64,000 nt of DNA from Macrotis lagotis (lineage: Eukaryota > Chordata > Mammalia > Peramelemorphia > Peramelidae), in contig NC_133663.1 in assembly GCF_037893015.1 (NCBI RefSeq), positions 220,003,753 to 220,067,752 on the forward strand, read 5' to 3'. Positions 34,971-45,676 of the stretch are shown one piece after another. The notes below the pieces were generated by a model. The model saw only the letters and a list, made by a program, of their open reading frames with translations. It ran no database searches and was not told the origin of the DNA. The translations under genes and the position numbers were made by a program. The stretch's first letter is position 1; every line of letters starts with the position of its first letter.

Positions 34971-35142
34971 GTAAGGCAAAGGCAAGGAAACCGAAGGGAG
35001 ACCGGTGGAGGGAGGTCCACTTGGAAGGGGAAAGACAAAGATCAGAGAACATTACGGGCAGCGATGAAGAGGGAGAGCTTTGGAAGGAAGGATAAAAAGT
35101 GCTAGCGAGACAAGTAAACGAAGAGAGGTGATTGGATATAAG

Positions 35143-35172
35143 TGGATGGATGGATGGATGCATGGATGGATA
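35143..35172. repeat. (GGAT)n short tandem repeat
   Basis: About seven GGAT units with one GCAT, inside the CpG island and 170 bp past the donor. Confidence 0.9.
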
Positions 35173-35570
35173 ACAAGATCTAGACTGAGACTGGGCAATG
35201 GGGATGGGTGTGGGGAGACAGGCCAGCGGAAACGGACCTCCTTGTTTTCTTGGGAGCGGCATCTGGACTTCTGTCTGGGCCGAGGATCATGCTGGGGCGG
35301 GAGGGGGGGAGCTCCTTCGCCTTCTTGCGGCAGCCTCCTGGGTCGTCTCCCCTCCCAAATAAAGAGAGCCAGGGCTCAGAGCGGGGAGGCTCCCGGAGGT
35401 GCTGCTGGACTTCGGAAACAAGTTTTAGTGAAGCTTCCGGCATACACCCTGGAGAAGTGGGGAAAGTTCCAGTCCAGCTGTGGAAGGAAGGAACAAGTTG
35501 CTTGGAAACACGCTTAGGAGGTTTCCTGCTTGAGATTTCCTTGAGATTTCTGGAAGGAAAAAGAAAGGGG

Positions 35571-35574
<4 letters not shown>

Positions 35575-35641
<67 letters not shown>
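35575..35641. repeat. Pure (AG)n tract, 67 bp
   Basis: Uninterrupted AG repeat, a mirror-symmetric purine run able to form triplex DNA. It lies about 600 bp downstream of the putative first donor. The three overlapping ORFs here translate the repeat and are not genes. Confidence 0.98.
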
Positions 35642-35643
<2 letters not shown>

Positions 35644-37084
35644 TTTTCGAAACTTAAAATAAAATAGTATGTACTTTAAAAAAAAAGCTTTATTTCGAAG
35701 AAAGGAAACTGTTTGAAATACTTTTTGATCCACACTTAGTCCACGTTGGCAAACAGCAAGATTGGGACACTGCAGTTTAGATGTAAGCTTGGGTTCAATT
35801 TAGGGGGACTCTGTCTCTTGAGGACATAGCCTTACCCTAGATAGTGTGAATGTCACATTCAAGCTCTGTCTCGCTTCCGTTGTAGGTTTTTCTTTTAAAG
35901 GCCAGGACAAAAGGCTCCCTAGCAGAAGTGAAATAACAGGTGGAAGCATCTATTCTCCACAGTGAGAGACTGATATGTGAGACAGGTAGAAGAACCCAAA
36001 TCTGTAGAGGCAAAATGGAAAAGAACTAGTATTTGAGGTCTGAGCAGTTGATTGTGTCTCTAACTTGAATTTCTTGCAGAGGAGAAAAGAACACTTAGCA
36101 GTAAATGAGGTTGTGGTGTATGTAGTGTTTTGGAATAAACAAGACATCTTAAGATGCTTGTGGGAAAATATCTTCAAATTTGTAATGAAGTGTGCTTGAG
36201 AGTGATGACAACAAGATTTTTAAAAGACGTAGAAAAAGTAAATCAATTGGAGCAACTGACAGTTCCTTTGTCCTAAAAACCCCGGTATTTTTCTTAATAG
36301 TTAATTTATTACTTTGTAGTTATTATAGACAGTAATGGAGGACTTTACCTTTGTTAACTGAAGAAAATGCATGGATTGAAGACTGGTAGCCTATTTGACT
36401 TTCTTTCCTAAGTTCTCTCTGTAGATATGAGTTTTTCAATTTGTTATTATTATGATGATAATGTTTCATTAGTTTTGTTGTGGGGAGTTCCAATAATGTA
36501 TTTTGTTGGCACTGCAAATATTTTACAGGTAAAAGTTTAAAGTTTATATGGAATTAGAAGTTCTAAATAGTAAAGTAATATTTCCTGACATTTTATTATA
36601 GAAAGAACATCTGCAAATGAAAGTAAGAAGAAACAGATTTTTAGCTATAGGTATGGGCTTTTTGGAGCCAACCTGTATAGTAAAATAATCAAATAACTGA
36701 CAATCAGGAGATAGTTCAAATCCTGGGTCTGCTGTGGTTGGCTGCAACCTTGGGCAAATCAAATGAAATCAACTAATATTTGTTACCACTTTAACTATGT
36801 GCCTGGAAGAAATAAAGACAGATTTTCACTTTAATTTTAATGGGGAAAGACAACACATAAAGGAAGATAAAAATAAAAAAGGAGAAGAAAGAGAAGATAT
36901 TCAGAAAGAGTCAAGGTAGAGAAAGTGCTCAGAGCCAGGCATTCAGCCTGGAGACAATGAAGACATGGGTTTACCAGGCCCTTTCCATATGCAGGTTCTG
37001 AGAGAATGAGCCAATTAGAGGAAGTGACTATGAAGGAAGAGGATACTTCCAGGGTAAGATGTCCAGGAGTGGAGTGAACTTCCA
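35642..37084. other. Putative intron, nothing recognised
   Basis: A weak MIR-like scrap near 36690-36770 ('tcaaatcctgggtctgctgt'). Otherwise no repeat or exon was seen. Confidence 0.4.
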
Positions 37085-37258
37085 GAGTGAGAAAGTTTCT
37101 ATGGTATAATAGAGAATGAAGAGTGCAGTCTGGAAAGGAATGAAAACCATTTAAGCTCTTTGCACTTCTGTTTTCTCAACTCTAAAATGATACTAAAAAT
37201 ACTGTGATGAGGTTTTGGATGGATATGGTAAAGTGCCATATAAATTTGAGATCTCTTT
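37085..37258 (+). mobile_element. MIR-class SINE, diverged
   Basis: 'aagctctttgcacttctgtt' then 'tctcaactctaaaatgatac' and 'ggtaaagtgccatataaatt'. Confidence 0.45.
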
Positions 37259-38109
37259 ATTTATTGAGCGAATTACAAATTGAATTGTAGAAGCAGTCAG
37301 TTCAGATCTTGCATGATTTTACACAGTTTTTACACAGAGAATGGAAAGCCTTAAAAAGAAAGAGAGAAATCCCTTAGTACTTGAGAAATATTGTCTTACA
37401 TATCCTGCAGGTGATGCCAAAACTGATTAGGTTCCTTTTGACTTTTACCATACTATTATTGCAAGGTTACATTGAAATAGACAATAGAACAATGAGCATT
37501 TTAGCTCCAAAATAATTTCACAGTCAATAAAACAAATATTTAAAAGTGTATTTTCTTCAGAAAACAAAATTTTGAGGGAAATATTGAAAAGGAAATCATC
37601 ATTTGAGCTTTAATAATAGGGATTATTTTGGTGTCTTTGCAAGAGAAACTGGGAAAGTGAACTTCACAGGTTTTTTTGGCAAAAGGGGACTCTATTAATT
37701 CTTCCCCCCCCCCACCCAGAATTGTTATGTGCCTTTGGGGAATTTTAAATTGAGTCAATTTCAAGCAAGTATATAAAAAGATTTCAAGGCTTATGTGACT
37801 TCAATTGTTGTAGTCACTTGGTAAATAAGGTATATTGAATATTTTCATTGGTTCCTTCACTATGCAAATGAAACTTACAAATATATATTTTCCATTTTGC
37901 TTTCTGAGAGATTTGCTTCTCTTCAAACAATGAATTCAAGTAGAGAACACAATTCCTTACATTGAAATGAATATATTGAAAATGAGGAGAAATAGATGGA
38001 AGACCAGAAGTCAGTCTTTCATACAAATGTAGTTGAGGAGTCATATAAATATGTGTTTAAATACCATCTGAGAGAGTTTATTCTATCTGGAGGTCTCAAA
38101 GTCAATCTA
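37259..38109. other. Putative intron, nothing recognised
   Basis: A poly-C run of about 11 at 37705 is the only marked feature. Confidence 0.4.
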
Positions 38110-38720
38110 GTTTCTTTGATGATGACAATCAGTCAATAAACACCTATTAAATACACCTAATAAATACTTAGTATCTATCAGACTCTGTTCTGAGTGCTGG
38201 GAATACAAAGGAAGGCCAAAAAAAAGGTTCCTATTTTGAAGGAGCCCTCAGTCAGAGGGCAGAGAATGGGGAAGAACAGCATGAAAACGATGTGCAAACA
38301 GGGAAGGCAGTAACCCTAAGAGGGTTAAGTAGCATTGTCAGTAAAATTAAGTAGATAAGGCAATACAACATTAAGGTTTTCCATAGATAAGGAGATTTTT
38401 AGCTGGGACTTGAAAGAAGCCAGGAAAACTGAAAGAAAGAAGTGTGTGTGGGGGTTTCCAGGCAGTAAAAATATTCAAATTTGGAGGAGGTATCAAGCAG
38501 GAAGAAGTAAGGAATAAGTAGGAAGGAGCTAAGTTATTTAAAGGTTTTGAATATCAAAAAGATTTTTTTTTTATTTCATTTGTCCTGGAGGTGATGGGAA
38601 GGCACTGGAGTCTATTTGAATAAGGAAGTGATGTCAGATCTGTGCTTTTAGAAAGATCAATTTCACAGTCAAGAGAAGCCTGGATTGGAATGGGGAGAGA
38701 TTTAAACAGATTCATTATTT
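38110..38720 (+). mobile_element. Second copy of the unnamed interspersed repeat
   Basis: Same order as at 17.27-18.83 kb: 'tcagtcaataaacacctatt', 'gtgctgggaatacaaaggaa', 'gctgggacttgaaagaagcc', 'ggaagtgatgtcagatctgt'. It has no long open frame. A shorter fragment of its 5' end is at 40275-40390. Confidence 0.65.
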
Positions 38721-38999
38721 AGGTCATCAGAACTACATTTGCATCTTCATTATAGGATAACCTTCAAGCAGTATTCTGAAGGATTATTTTATTGATGAAA
38801 TTGTCTTATAAAGAGGTCCTTTTGGTATTTCAATAACTAGATCTTTGAATTAGTTCCAAGGCAAATGCATTTTGTATATAGATTCTATTATGTAGCAGGA
38901 TTTTGGAGGGGAGAACAATACTCAAGTATTGCGATTGGTAGATTGAAAAATATATTTCATATATTTCATTTACTAAAATAGTACCCCGAAAATCAACAT

Positions 39000-39232
39000 C
39001 TAAAATATGCTAGCATTTACATAGTGCTTCAAAATTTACAAAGCACTTTGCAAATATTTTCTTATTTGATCTTCACAATGATCCTGGTTACAAATGTAGA
39101 AAATGAGGCAAGAAGTAGATAAGTAACTTGTATCAAAACCAGTAAATATCTGAGGTCACATTTGACCTCTAGACTTTCCAGCTCTAGGTGGCCCAGAACT
39201 CTATCTATAAAAACAACTAGCTACCCTTTTTT
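39000..39232 (-). mobile_element. MIR-class SINE, long
   Basis: 'tacatagtgcttcaaaattt' and 'cttatttgatcttcacaatg' at the left, 'gtcacatttgacctctagac' in the core and 'aacaactagctaccc' at the head. Confidence 0.65.
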
Positions 39233-39327
39233 AAGACTGATCTTGTAATTTCTTTGGTATAGAAAATATACAATGATAAAATTTTATTTGCCAAAACAAA
39301 TCAGCTTCTGCTCTGAAACTCTCAGAG

Positions 39328-39450
39328 TTACCTGTGGTACTAAATGGCTAAGTGACTTAACCAGGTTAATATAGTCAGGCTATGAGAGACTAGATTTAAA
39401 CCCAGGTCTTCTAGACTCTGAAGTCATCTCTCTATCTACTACTCTATTTT
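39328..39450 (-). mobile_element. MIR-class SINE fragment
   Basis: 'ctaagtgacttaaccaggtt' then 'agatttaaacccaggtcttc'. Antisense. Confidence 0.55.
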
Positions 39451-39599
39451 GTTTTTCAAAGCATAGCTATGCAAATAAATCTATGCTAGAATCTAGAGGA
39501 AAACATTGGGTCCTAGGGAAAATATAATATAGATCATCATCATCTCTTCTCTCCATTCCCAATTTATAATTCCACTTATATTTTTGTGTAGAATTCTTG

Positions 39600-39678
39600 A
39601 CTGTGTTTCTCTTTTTTAAGGAGCTTATTTTATTAAACATTTTATTGTTACTTTGTAATATTACAATTAAGTTTGGTT

Positions 39679-39723
<45 letters not shown>

Positions 39724-40262
39724 TTAACAGAGAAAAACAGTTAAGCAAAAAACTCTAAATAATTAATTACATCTAATAATGAATAAAAATAATACTCAAA
39801 TTTATGTTCCCCACTAAAGACTGCCCTTGGTTTTTCATTTCTTCAAAATTCACTTCATTCTAGTCATTTTTCACTTATATTGTTACATTGTTATTCTCAA
39901 TGTATATATTGTTATCTTACATCTGTTAATTTCTTAACTGTATCAGTTCATACAAATGTTCCCACATTTCTTGGAATTCCACATATTTCTTGTTTTTTTA
40001 TTACTCAAGAATATTCCATTATATGGGTTTTTAGTTATTTCTGAAACAACAATTACCCACTACCCTAACCTTCCCCCCCCCCCCCCCCACTGGTTCTTTG
40101 CTGCCACAAAGTACTACTATAAATATTTGGTTATATATATATTGGATTTTTACTTCTGCCTTTGACTCCCTTGGGTTAGATTCTCAATAATGGAATCTCC
40201 AAATCAAAGGGTAGAGACAATTCATAGTTATTTTTCTTGGAAATTTCCAAATTAATATAGAA
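39600..40262 (-). mobile_element. L1 ORF2 3' fragment, antisense
   Basis: 'tctttgctgccacaaagtac' and 'tactataaatatttggttat' correspond to the stretch of marsupial L1 ORF2 shortly before its end; 'caaatcaaagggtagagaca' follows. Frames are destroyed. It contains a (TA)n run (39678-39718) and a poly-C run of 17 (40073-40089). Confidence 0.6.
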
Positions 40263-40274
40263 AATAGTTAGACT

Positions 40275-40390
40275 TAGAATGTATTCAAATCAGTAAGTCA
40301 ATCAACACAAATTTATTAAATGATTCTGCTAGGTATTGTGTATATTGAAAAGTACAAAATATAGTTCCAGCCCTCCTGAAACTTAAAATA
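40275..40390 (+). mobile_element. Fragment of the unnamed interspersed repeat
   Basis: 'cagtaagtcaatcaacacaa' followed by 'atagttccagccctcctgaa' matches the start of the element at 38.11 kb. Confidence 0.45.
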
Positions 40391-41608
40391 TGTGTAGCTC
40401 TTTTAACATAATGACTTTGAGAATAGTAGAAGTAGCTGATACAAACGATCAACAAGCATTGATTTTTACCATGTGCTGAAAATTCATTTAGCTAGGAGGA
40501 GAAAATGATCGGCTTAATTTCCTAATCTAGAGAATTCTGAGACTGAAATTAGAATGTCATGTTTTAACTCTTAACATCTAGAAGTATTTGTACTTGGATT
40601 GGAGAATTTGCCTTTTCCACCATGAAAAGGAGCTGGGGGGAGAGAATTTGAATGAAAATATAATAAAATTTATTTAAAAATAAAATACAGAAAATATAAA
40701 CATTTTTAAAAGTAGAGGAGAAAGATCCCTTATACTGCTTTAGCATCTAAATCCAGAAGGATATTTGTCTAATGGTGGTTTATTAAGAGAAATCAGCTCC
40801 ATAACACATCAGTCTTAATTATTCATGGTACAATCACAAATAAGTCTTAACTCATCGCTTAGCTACAATTTAACAAATACAATATTAAACTTCTGTGTAT
40901 AAAGAACTGTTAGATGCAGAAAACACTTAATTGTATGTATGTGGGCACATATGTATATCCATACACACAAATACACATACATATTTAAATGCATATTTAC
41001 AGTGAGAAGTATGCATCATGGTAGAGTTTATGCTTTGTGCTTTGTACATACTTCAGTGAAGTTTACAGATGTGTAACTCTGGAATACTGTGTACATTTCT
41101 TCTATTCTCTCATTAATGTGAAGAAACAAAGACCAAAAGAAAAGAAAAGAAAAGAATCCCTGATTTTAAGAAACAAATTATAGACTTGTAGAGAAAGAAG
41201 TTAGTAAAAACTCTCTGTATTATGTAAGCATATTGGGGTACAAGTTGATTATAAATGCTTGAAGCCTATTCTAAACTATTATTAAATTATTAAAACTTAA
41301 AAATTCACTAATTCTTTTGAGACACAGCATACTACATTTATAATTCTTGGGAAATTTAACCTTAGCAATATGTCCAGGTGTTTTGAAATTAAGAATGCAA
41401 ATATACTCATAAAAATAAATTATCCACTTTTACTGACATATTAGGCAATATTCAGGCTATCTTCTCCCAAAACAGTCTTAGTGCATTTAAAATGCTTTAA
41501 TAGCTTAAACTGCACTAAGAATTTTTTGGACAACCCACATATCAAAGATAATCTTACATGAAGGCTTTCTTCATGTACCTGTGAAATTTTAGAATTTATA
41601 CTAGTTTT

Positions 41609-41648
<40 letters not shown>

Positions 41649-42044
41649 ATGCACAAATATTGTAGTTGTATATGTATATATGTGCAAGCATATGTATATA
41701 TACTAATGCTCTGTATGTATAGGATATCCCAAAAGTCTTTGTGTATTTAAGCTATTAAAGCTTAGTACATTGGCTGACACAGTAAGTGATAATAATGTTT
41801 ATTCACTGAAGTCCTTTAAAATTTGTAGCAGAAAGAAGAAAATTAAGTTATCTAATTAAATAATTAACTTTCTTAAGTATCTAAATGCATGTGTCTTATG
41901 CTTAGAAACACCAAGAGTCCAATGGATAGATTTCCTCCATGATGTTCTACCATTGTCAGTTCATTCCTTTCTGTTAAATTGTTATGTATTAACCCCACCC
42001 TCAGCTGCCCCTTGAAAAACCTAAGGGAAAGCAGAGATTCTAGA
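40391..42044. other. Putative intron, one (GT)n run
   Basis: 41611-41646 is an 18-unit GT repeat. An AAAAG run lies near 41130. No exon or repeat family was seen otherwise. Confidence 0.45.
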
Positions 42045-42245
42045 ACAGGGACTCTTTATCTTTTTTTATGTTATGGACCCCTCTGATAAGGCTAGTAACC
42101 TATGGACACTTGAATAAAAATATTCTGAGTAATATTTTTAAATATTTAAAATAAAATACATAGGACTACAAAGGAAAATAATTCTATTGACATATACTTA
42201 TCAATAAAAAAATGTTTGCAGACCCCAGGATATGAACTTTGTTTT
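42045..42245 (+). mobile_element. hAT-like non-autonomous DNA element
   Basis: The left end 'gggactctttatcttttttt' leads to 'ttatggacccctctgataag'. 'aaaatacataggactacaaa' lies in the middle and 'gcagaccccaggatatgaac' near the right end. The inverted 'ggaccc'/'gacccc' ends fit a DNA transposon. Related pieces are at 32.04 and 52.39 kb. Confidence 0.6.
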
Positions 42246-42249
42246 AGAG

Positions 42250-42470
42250 TCAGAGATTATTGCTTTTGTTCACTTGTGTTTGATTCTTTGTGATTCCATT
42301 TGGGGTTTGCTTGGCAAAGATAATGGAGCAGTTTGCCATTTCCTTCTATTAATTTATAGATAAGGAATCTGAAGCAAACAGGGTTAAGAGACTTGCCTAG
42401 GATCATATAGATGGCAGGTGACTGAGGATGGATTTGTACTCTAGAGAGATGAGTCTTCCTGATTGCAGAC
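42250..42470 (-). mobile_element. SINE with RTE-like tail
   Basis: 'ttggggtttgcttggcaaag' and 'gcagtttgccatttccttct' open it; 'acttgcctaggatcatatag' forms the core. Confidence 0.78.
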
Positions 42471-42778
42471 TTTAGTTCTTGAAGAAGATCATGTCATCAG
42501 GGAGGTGATGGATGCCATGACAAGCATGTAAATCAGATTTGAATGAGGGTTGCTGTGCTAAGCCATCAGCCTCACTTTCTCCTCCAGAGCCATCTGGATC
42601 CAGTAGTCAGATATGAATCAGGATGACTGGAGATGGCAATGGATGCAAGGTAATCAGGGTTAAGTGACCTGCCCAAGGTCATGAAGTTAGTAAGTGGCAA
42701 GTGACTGAGTCTGGGTTCAAACTCAAGTCCTCCTGACTCCAAGACCAATATCCACTTTGCCACTGCTCCCACCACCTT
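42471..42778 (-). mobile_element. SINE, long-tailed variant
   Basis: Second copy of the variant at 18.29 kb: 'gccatgacaagcatgtaaat', 'agatatgaatcaggatgact', then 'acctgcccaaggtcatgaag' and 'actttgccactgctccc'. Confidence 0.75.
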
Positions 42779-42869
42779 AAGGACCTGAGCTTAAATCCCA
42801 GTGCTCAAAGTACCTTTCAGATCAAGACCAGTGAATAAAGTTCCTACCATCCTGTGCTGAAAGACATAT

Positions 42870-43048
42870 TAAGATGATAGGGTACAGAAGACAGTATGCT
42901 GACCTTGGAGTGACAGAACCTAAATTAAATTGAAGTAGAATGAGGTAGACTCTAAATTAAAATCCAAGCTATGCTACTTACTGTGTGACCTTGAGAAAGT
43001 CATTAACTCTTCTGGGATTCAGTTTCCTCACCCATAAAATGAAGGGGG
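42870..43048 (+). mobile_element. MIR-class SINE
   Basis: 'tacttactgtgtgaccttga' and 'attcagtttcctcacccata' are preserved. A short local duplication ('acctaaattaaattgaagta') lies before the core. Confidence 0.6.
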
Positions 43049-43432
43049 GGGAATGGACAAAGATGACATTCTCATGGGGTGAGAATAAAATAAAGAATGT
43101 ATATGTTAGTGTGTGTGTATTTATATATGTGTATGTGCTTATTAATATATGTATATTTTGTGTTATATCATCAATTATTACTTTTTCTAGAATTATGTTT
43201 ATCGATTATTTATGTTTCCAGAAAGTAAATTCCCTCTTTGAAATGTAAGCCTGCCTGTATATAAATTTTTTTTATTTTCCAATTTTTTTATTCTCATTTC
43301 GTACAAATGTTTTTTTTACATTAATAAAATATACTTGTTTACAAGTAAACAAAATACCCCTCCCCTTGGGCGAAAAAGTAAAGGGGAGAGAAAAAAAATT
43401 AAAATTAAAAAAATAATAATAGTAATAATTGT

Positions 43433-44125
43433 AGGTATGGCCAGGTGGCGCAATGGATGAAGCACCAGCCCTGGAGCCACTAGCACCCGAGACCATATCC
43501 AGCCTCGTAAACCCAATAATCACCCAGCCATGTGACATGCAAGCCACCCGATCCCCATTGCCCTGCAAAAACCAAAAAGAAGAAAGAAAAAAAAAGACCC
43601 AAAATAAAATAACATAGTAATAATAGTAGGGGTGGCTGGGTGGCAGACAGAGCATTGGCCCTTGAGCCAGGAGCACCTGGGTCCGAATCCGGCCTCAGAC
43701 ACCCAAAGATCATTCTGCTATGTGGCTCCAGGCAGGCCACCCAGCCCCACTTGCCCTGCACCCTCTCCCAAATAATAATAACAAAAAATGTGCTTCAGTC
43801 TTTGTTTCAACACCATCAACTCTGTCGTGAGTGGATCACATTCTTTATGATAAGTCCATCACAAAAGTTACTTCCATATTTTTCCAACATTGCCATTGCT
43901 GATCGCAACTTCCTCCTTTCTTATTTCTCCACTACCATGTACTATATTTTCTCTCTCCTTTCACTCTGACTCTGCTGTAGGGTCGCTGAGTGGCACAGCA
44001 GACAGATCCCTGGTCCTGGGGCTAAGAAGCCCGGAGCCCCCATACCACCCCTTAGGCCCAGAATCCACCTGGCCCTATGGTCCTGGGCAGGCCATACAAT
44101 CCTAGCCCCTTGCAAGAAGTAAAAA
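43433..44125 (+). mobile_element. Three SINE-like modules within HAL1 copy 3
   Basis: Module c 43433-43570 ('ggccaggtggcgcaatggat'), b 43627-43770 ('ggtggctgggtggcagacag') and a 43978-44125 ('gggtcgctgagtggcacagc'). On this strand they run head to tail as tRNA-type SINEs, antisense to the host HAL1. b and c end in AAATAA/ATAAT runs, their own tails. Confidence 0.8.
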
Positions 44126-44591
44126 AGAAAATGTGTTATATCTGAACACTGTCCCCCCATGGTTCATCCTCTCCTCCTTTATTCACATCCCCACCCCTTC
44201 CCCCTGCTCCCCCCTCCTTCTTACTCCAGATGTCTATACCCCATTGAGTATATTTGTGGTTTCCTCTCCTAGCCATCTCTGATGAGAGCAAAGGTTCCTT
44301 CATTCCCCCTTGCCTCCCCCCTTCCATATCATTGCAATAGCTCATTGTAATAAAAAAAATCTTATTATGTGAAATATCTTGGACTATTCCCCCTCTCCTT
44401 TTTCTTTCTCCCTTTCCATTTCCCTTTTTTTCCCTATTGGCTCCATTTTTACACCATATTTTATCTTCAAATTCAACTTTCTCCTGTGCTTCAATTATAA
44501 AAGCTCCCCCTACCTGCTCTATTAACTGAGATGGTTCATATGAATATTATCAGTATCATTTTTCTATACATGCAGTTCATCCTCATTAAGT

Positions 44592-44955
44592 CCCTCATAT
44601 TTCCCCCCTCTCCTCCAATCTCCATGCTTCACCTGAGTGAGCTTCACCCTGTATCTGAAGATCAAACCTTCTGTTCAGCTCTGGCCATTCCAAAAGGAAC
44701 CTTTGAAATTCCCCTGGTTCATTGAAAGTCCATCTTTTTCCCTGGAAGAGGACATTCAGCCTTGCTGGGTAGTTCATTCTTGGCTGCATTCTAAGCTCTT
44801 TTGCCTTCCGGTATATTGTATTCCAAGCCCTACGAGCTTCCAAAGTAACTGCTGCTAAGTCCTGTGTGATCCTGACTGCAGCTCCACGATATTTGAACTG
44901 TGTCCTTCTGGCTGCTTGTAATATTTTCTCTTTAACTTGGGAGTTCTGGAACTTG
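44592..44955 (-). pseudogene. ORF1p-like C-terminal remnant
   Basis: Reading from 44955 downward gives the end of the RRM and the C-terminal domain ('EARRAWNTIYRKAKELRMQ', then 'LEWPELNRRFDLQIQG'). The N-terminal half is absent. The reading frame is open through 44595-44843 but has no proper start. Confidence 0.75.
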
Positions 44956-45676
44956 TCTCAGTGTGTGAGGTTCTGTCCTCCCTCCTGGTCTGTGAATGAA
45001 CATAAGCGCCCCCCTCTGCCACGGGGCCGAGGTGGGGGAGCCCTGTTGTTCTATGGGGGGGCCCTAGACTGGGATCAGGATCTGAATGTGGTCAGAGCCC
45101 CAGAGTCCTGTTCCAGAGGCAGAGGACAGAGTTTGGCAGTCTCTCTCTCTCTTCACTCCCCTCCCTCAGCTCAATGGGCTCATGCCCTGGGGGCTCCTGC
45201 TTACTGGCTCCTCTTGCTTCTGTTTCCTGGATTTGGGCTCCCGAAAGACCAAGCTGCTGGCTGTGTGCCCTGAGGGCTGGGCTCCACGTGCTCATGCTCA
45301 CTCTAGCAGAGGTCCCCTGCTGTTCCCCCACTTTGTGCAGGTGCTTCCCGGGGTGCAGCTCAGGAGACTCCCCCACTGCTGTGAGCCTCAGCTCCCAGTG
45401 CCCCTGGGGCTGCCTCCGGGAGGCTGAAGTTCTTTGGCTCTGGTGGGCCACCCCTCTGGCGGGCCACCCCTCTGACCCCGGGGAGCAGAGCCTTTCTGCT
45501 CTTTTCCAGGTTACCTTGAGTAGGAGAACTGCCTCACTGGGTCCCTTTGTGGGTTCTGTCTCGAAAGTTTAGTTAGAGTCCTTAGTTTATGAGTTTTTAT
45601 CAGAGAGCTCCTAAAGACTCGATCCCTTCATGTCCCCATCTTGGCTCTGCCCCCCCCCCCCCGTATATAAATTTTT

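Larger units (their letters stand above)
34540..35400 (+). promoter_or_regulatory. CpG island, putative promoter
   Basis: CpG-rich and GC-rich in a window that is otherwise AT-rich and CpG-poor. Dense CpG clusters lie at 34560-34610 ('acgtccgcggacaaagcgga') and 34850-34950 ('gacgagtcacgccgcgctct', 'ttccgggcggcggg'). Pyrimidine-rich sequence at 34770-34830 and purine-rich sequence after 34880 flank the likely start region. No TATA box is placed well for the putative exon, as is usual for CpG-island promoters. The plus strand is chosen because of the donor site at 34971. Bidirectional activity is possible. Confidence 0.65.
43271..45662 (-). mobile_element. HAL1-like half-L1 retroposon, copy 3
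   Basis: Bounded by an exact 14-bp target duplication, 'gtatataaattttt' at 43257-43270 and 45663-45676. On the minus strand it starts with a G-run (the C-run at 45650-45662) and 'cagagccaagatggggac'. It has a GC-rich 5' UTR to about 44956, a truncated ORF1, the 3' part and a tail. About 1.1 kb, including the coiled coil and most of the RRM coding sequence, is missing at 44955/44956. The missing piece does not start with GT or end with AG, so splicing is unlikely. Confidence 0.9.

Noticed and set aside
34672..35262. 196-codon minus ORF across the CpG island
   Set aside because: Its length follows from GC-rich composition with few stops. The product is Ser/Pro/Arg-rich with no domain, and the strand conflicts with the donor site at 34971.
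35080..35657. Plus-strand ORFs of about 145-149 codons after the island
   Set aside because: They run across the GGAT and AG repeats; one ends in an Arg-Glu repeat that is simply translated microsatellite.
44945..44965. HAL1 deletion as a retained splicing event
   Set aside because: The missing segment lacks GT and AG at its borders when compared with copy 4.
45000..45660. GC-rich block as a second CpG-island promoter
   Set aside because: It is the 5' UTR of HAL1 copy 3. The matching GC-rich block at 62.3-62.9 kb belongs to copy 4.
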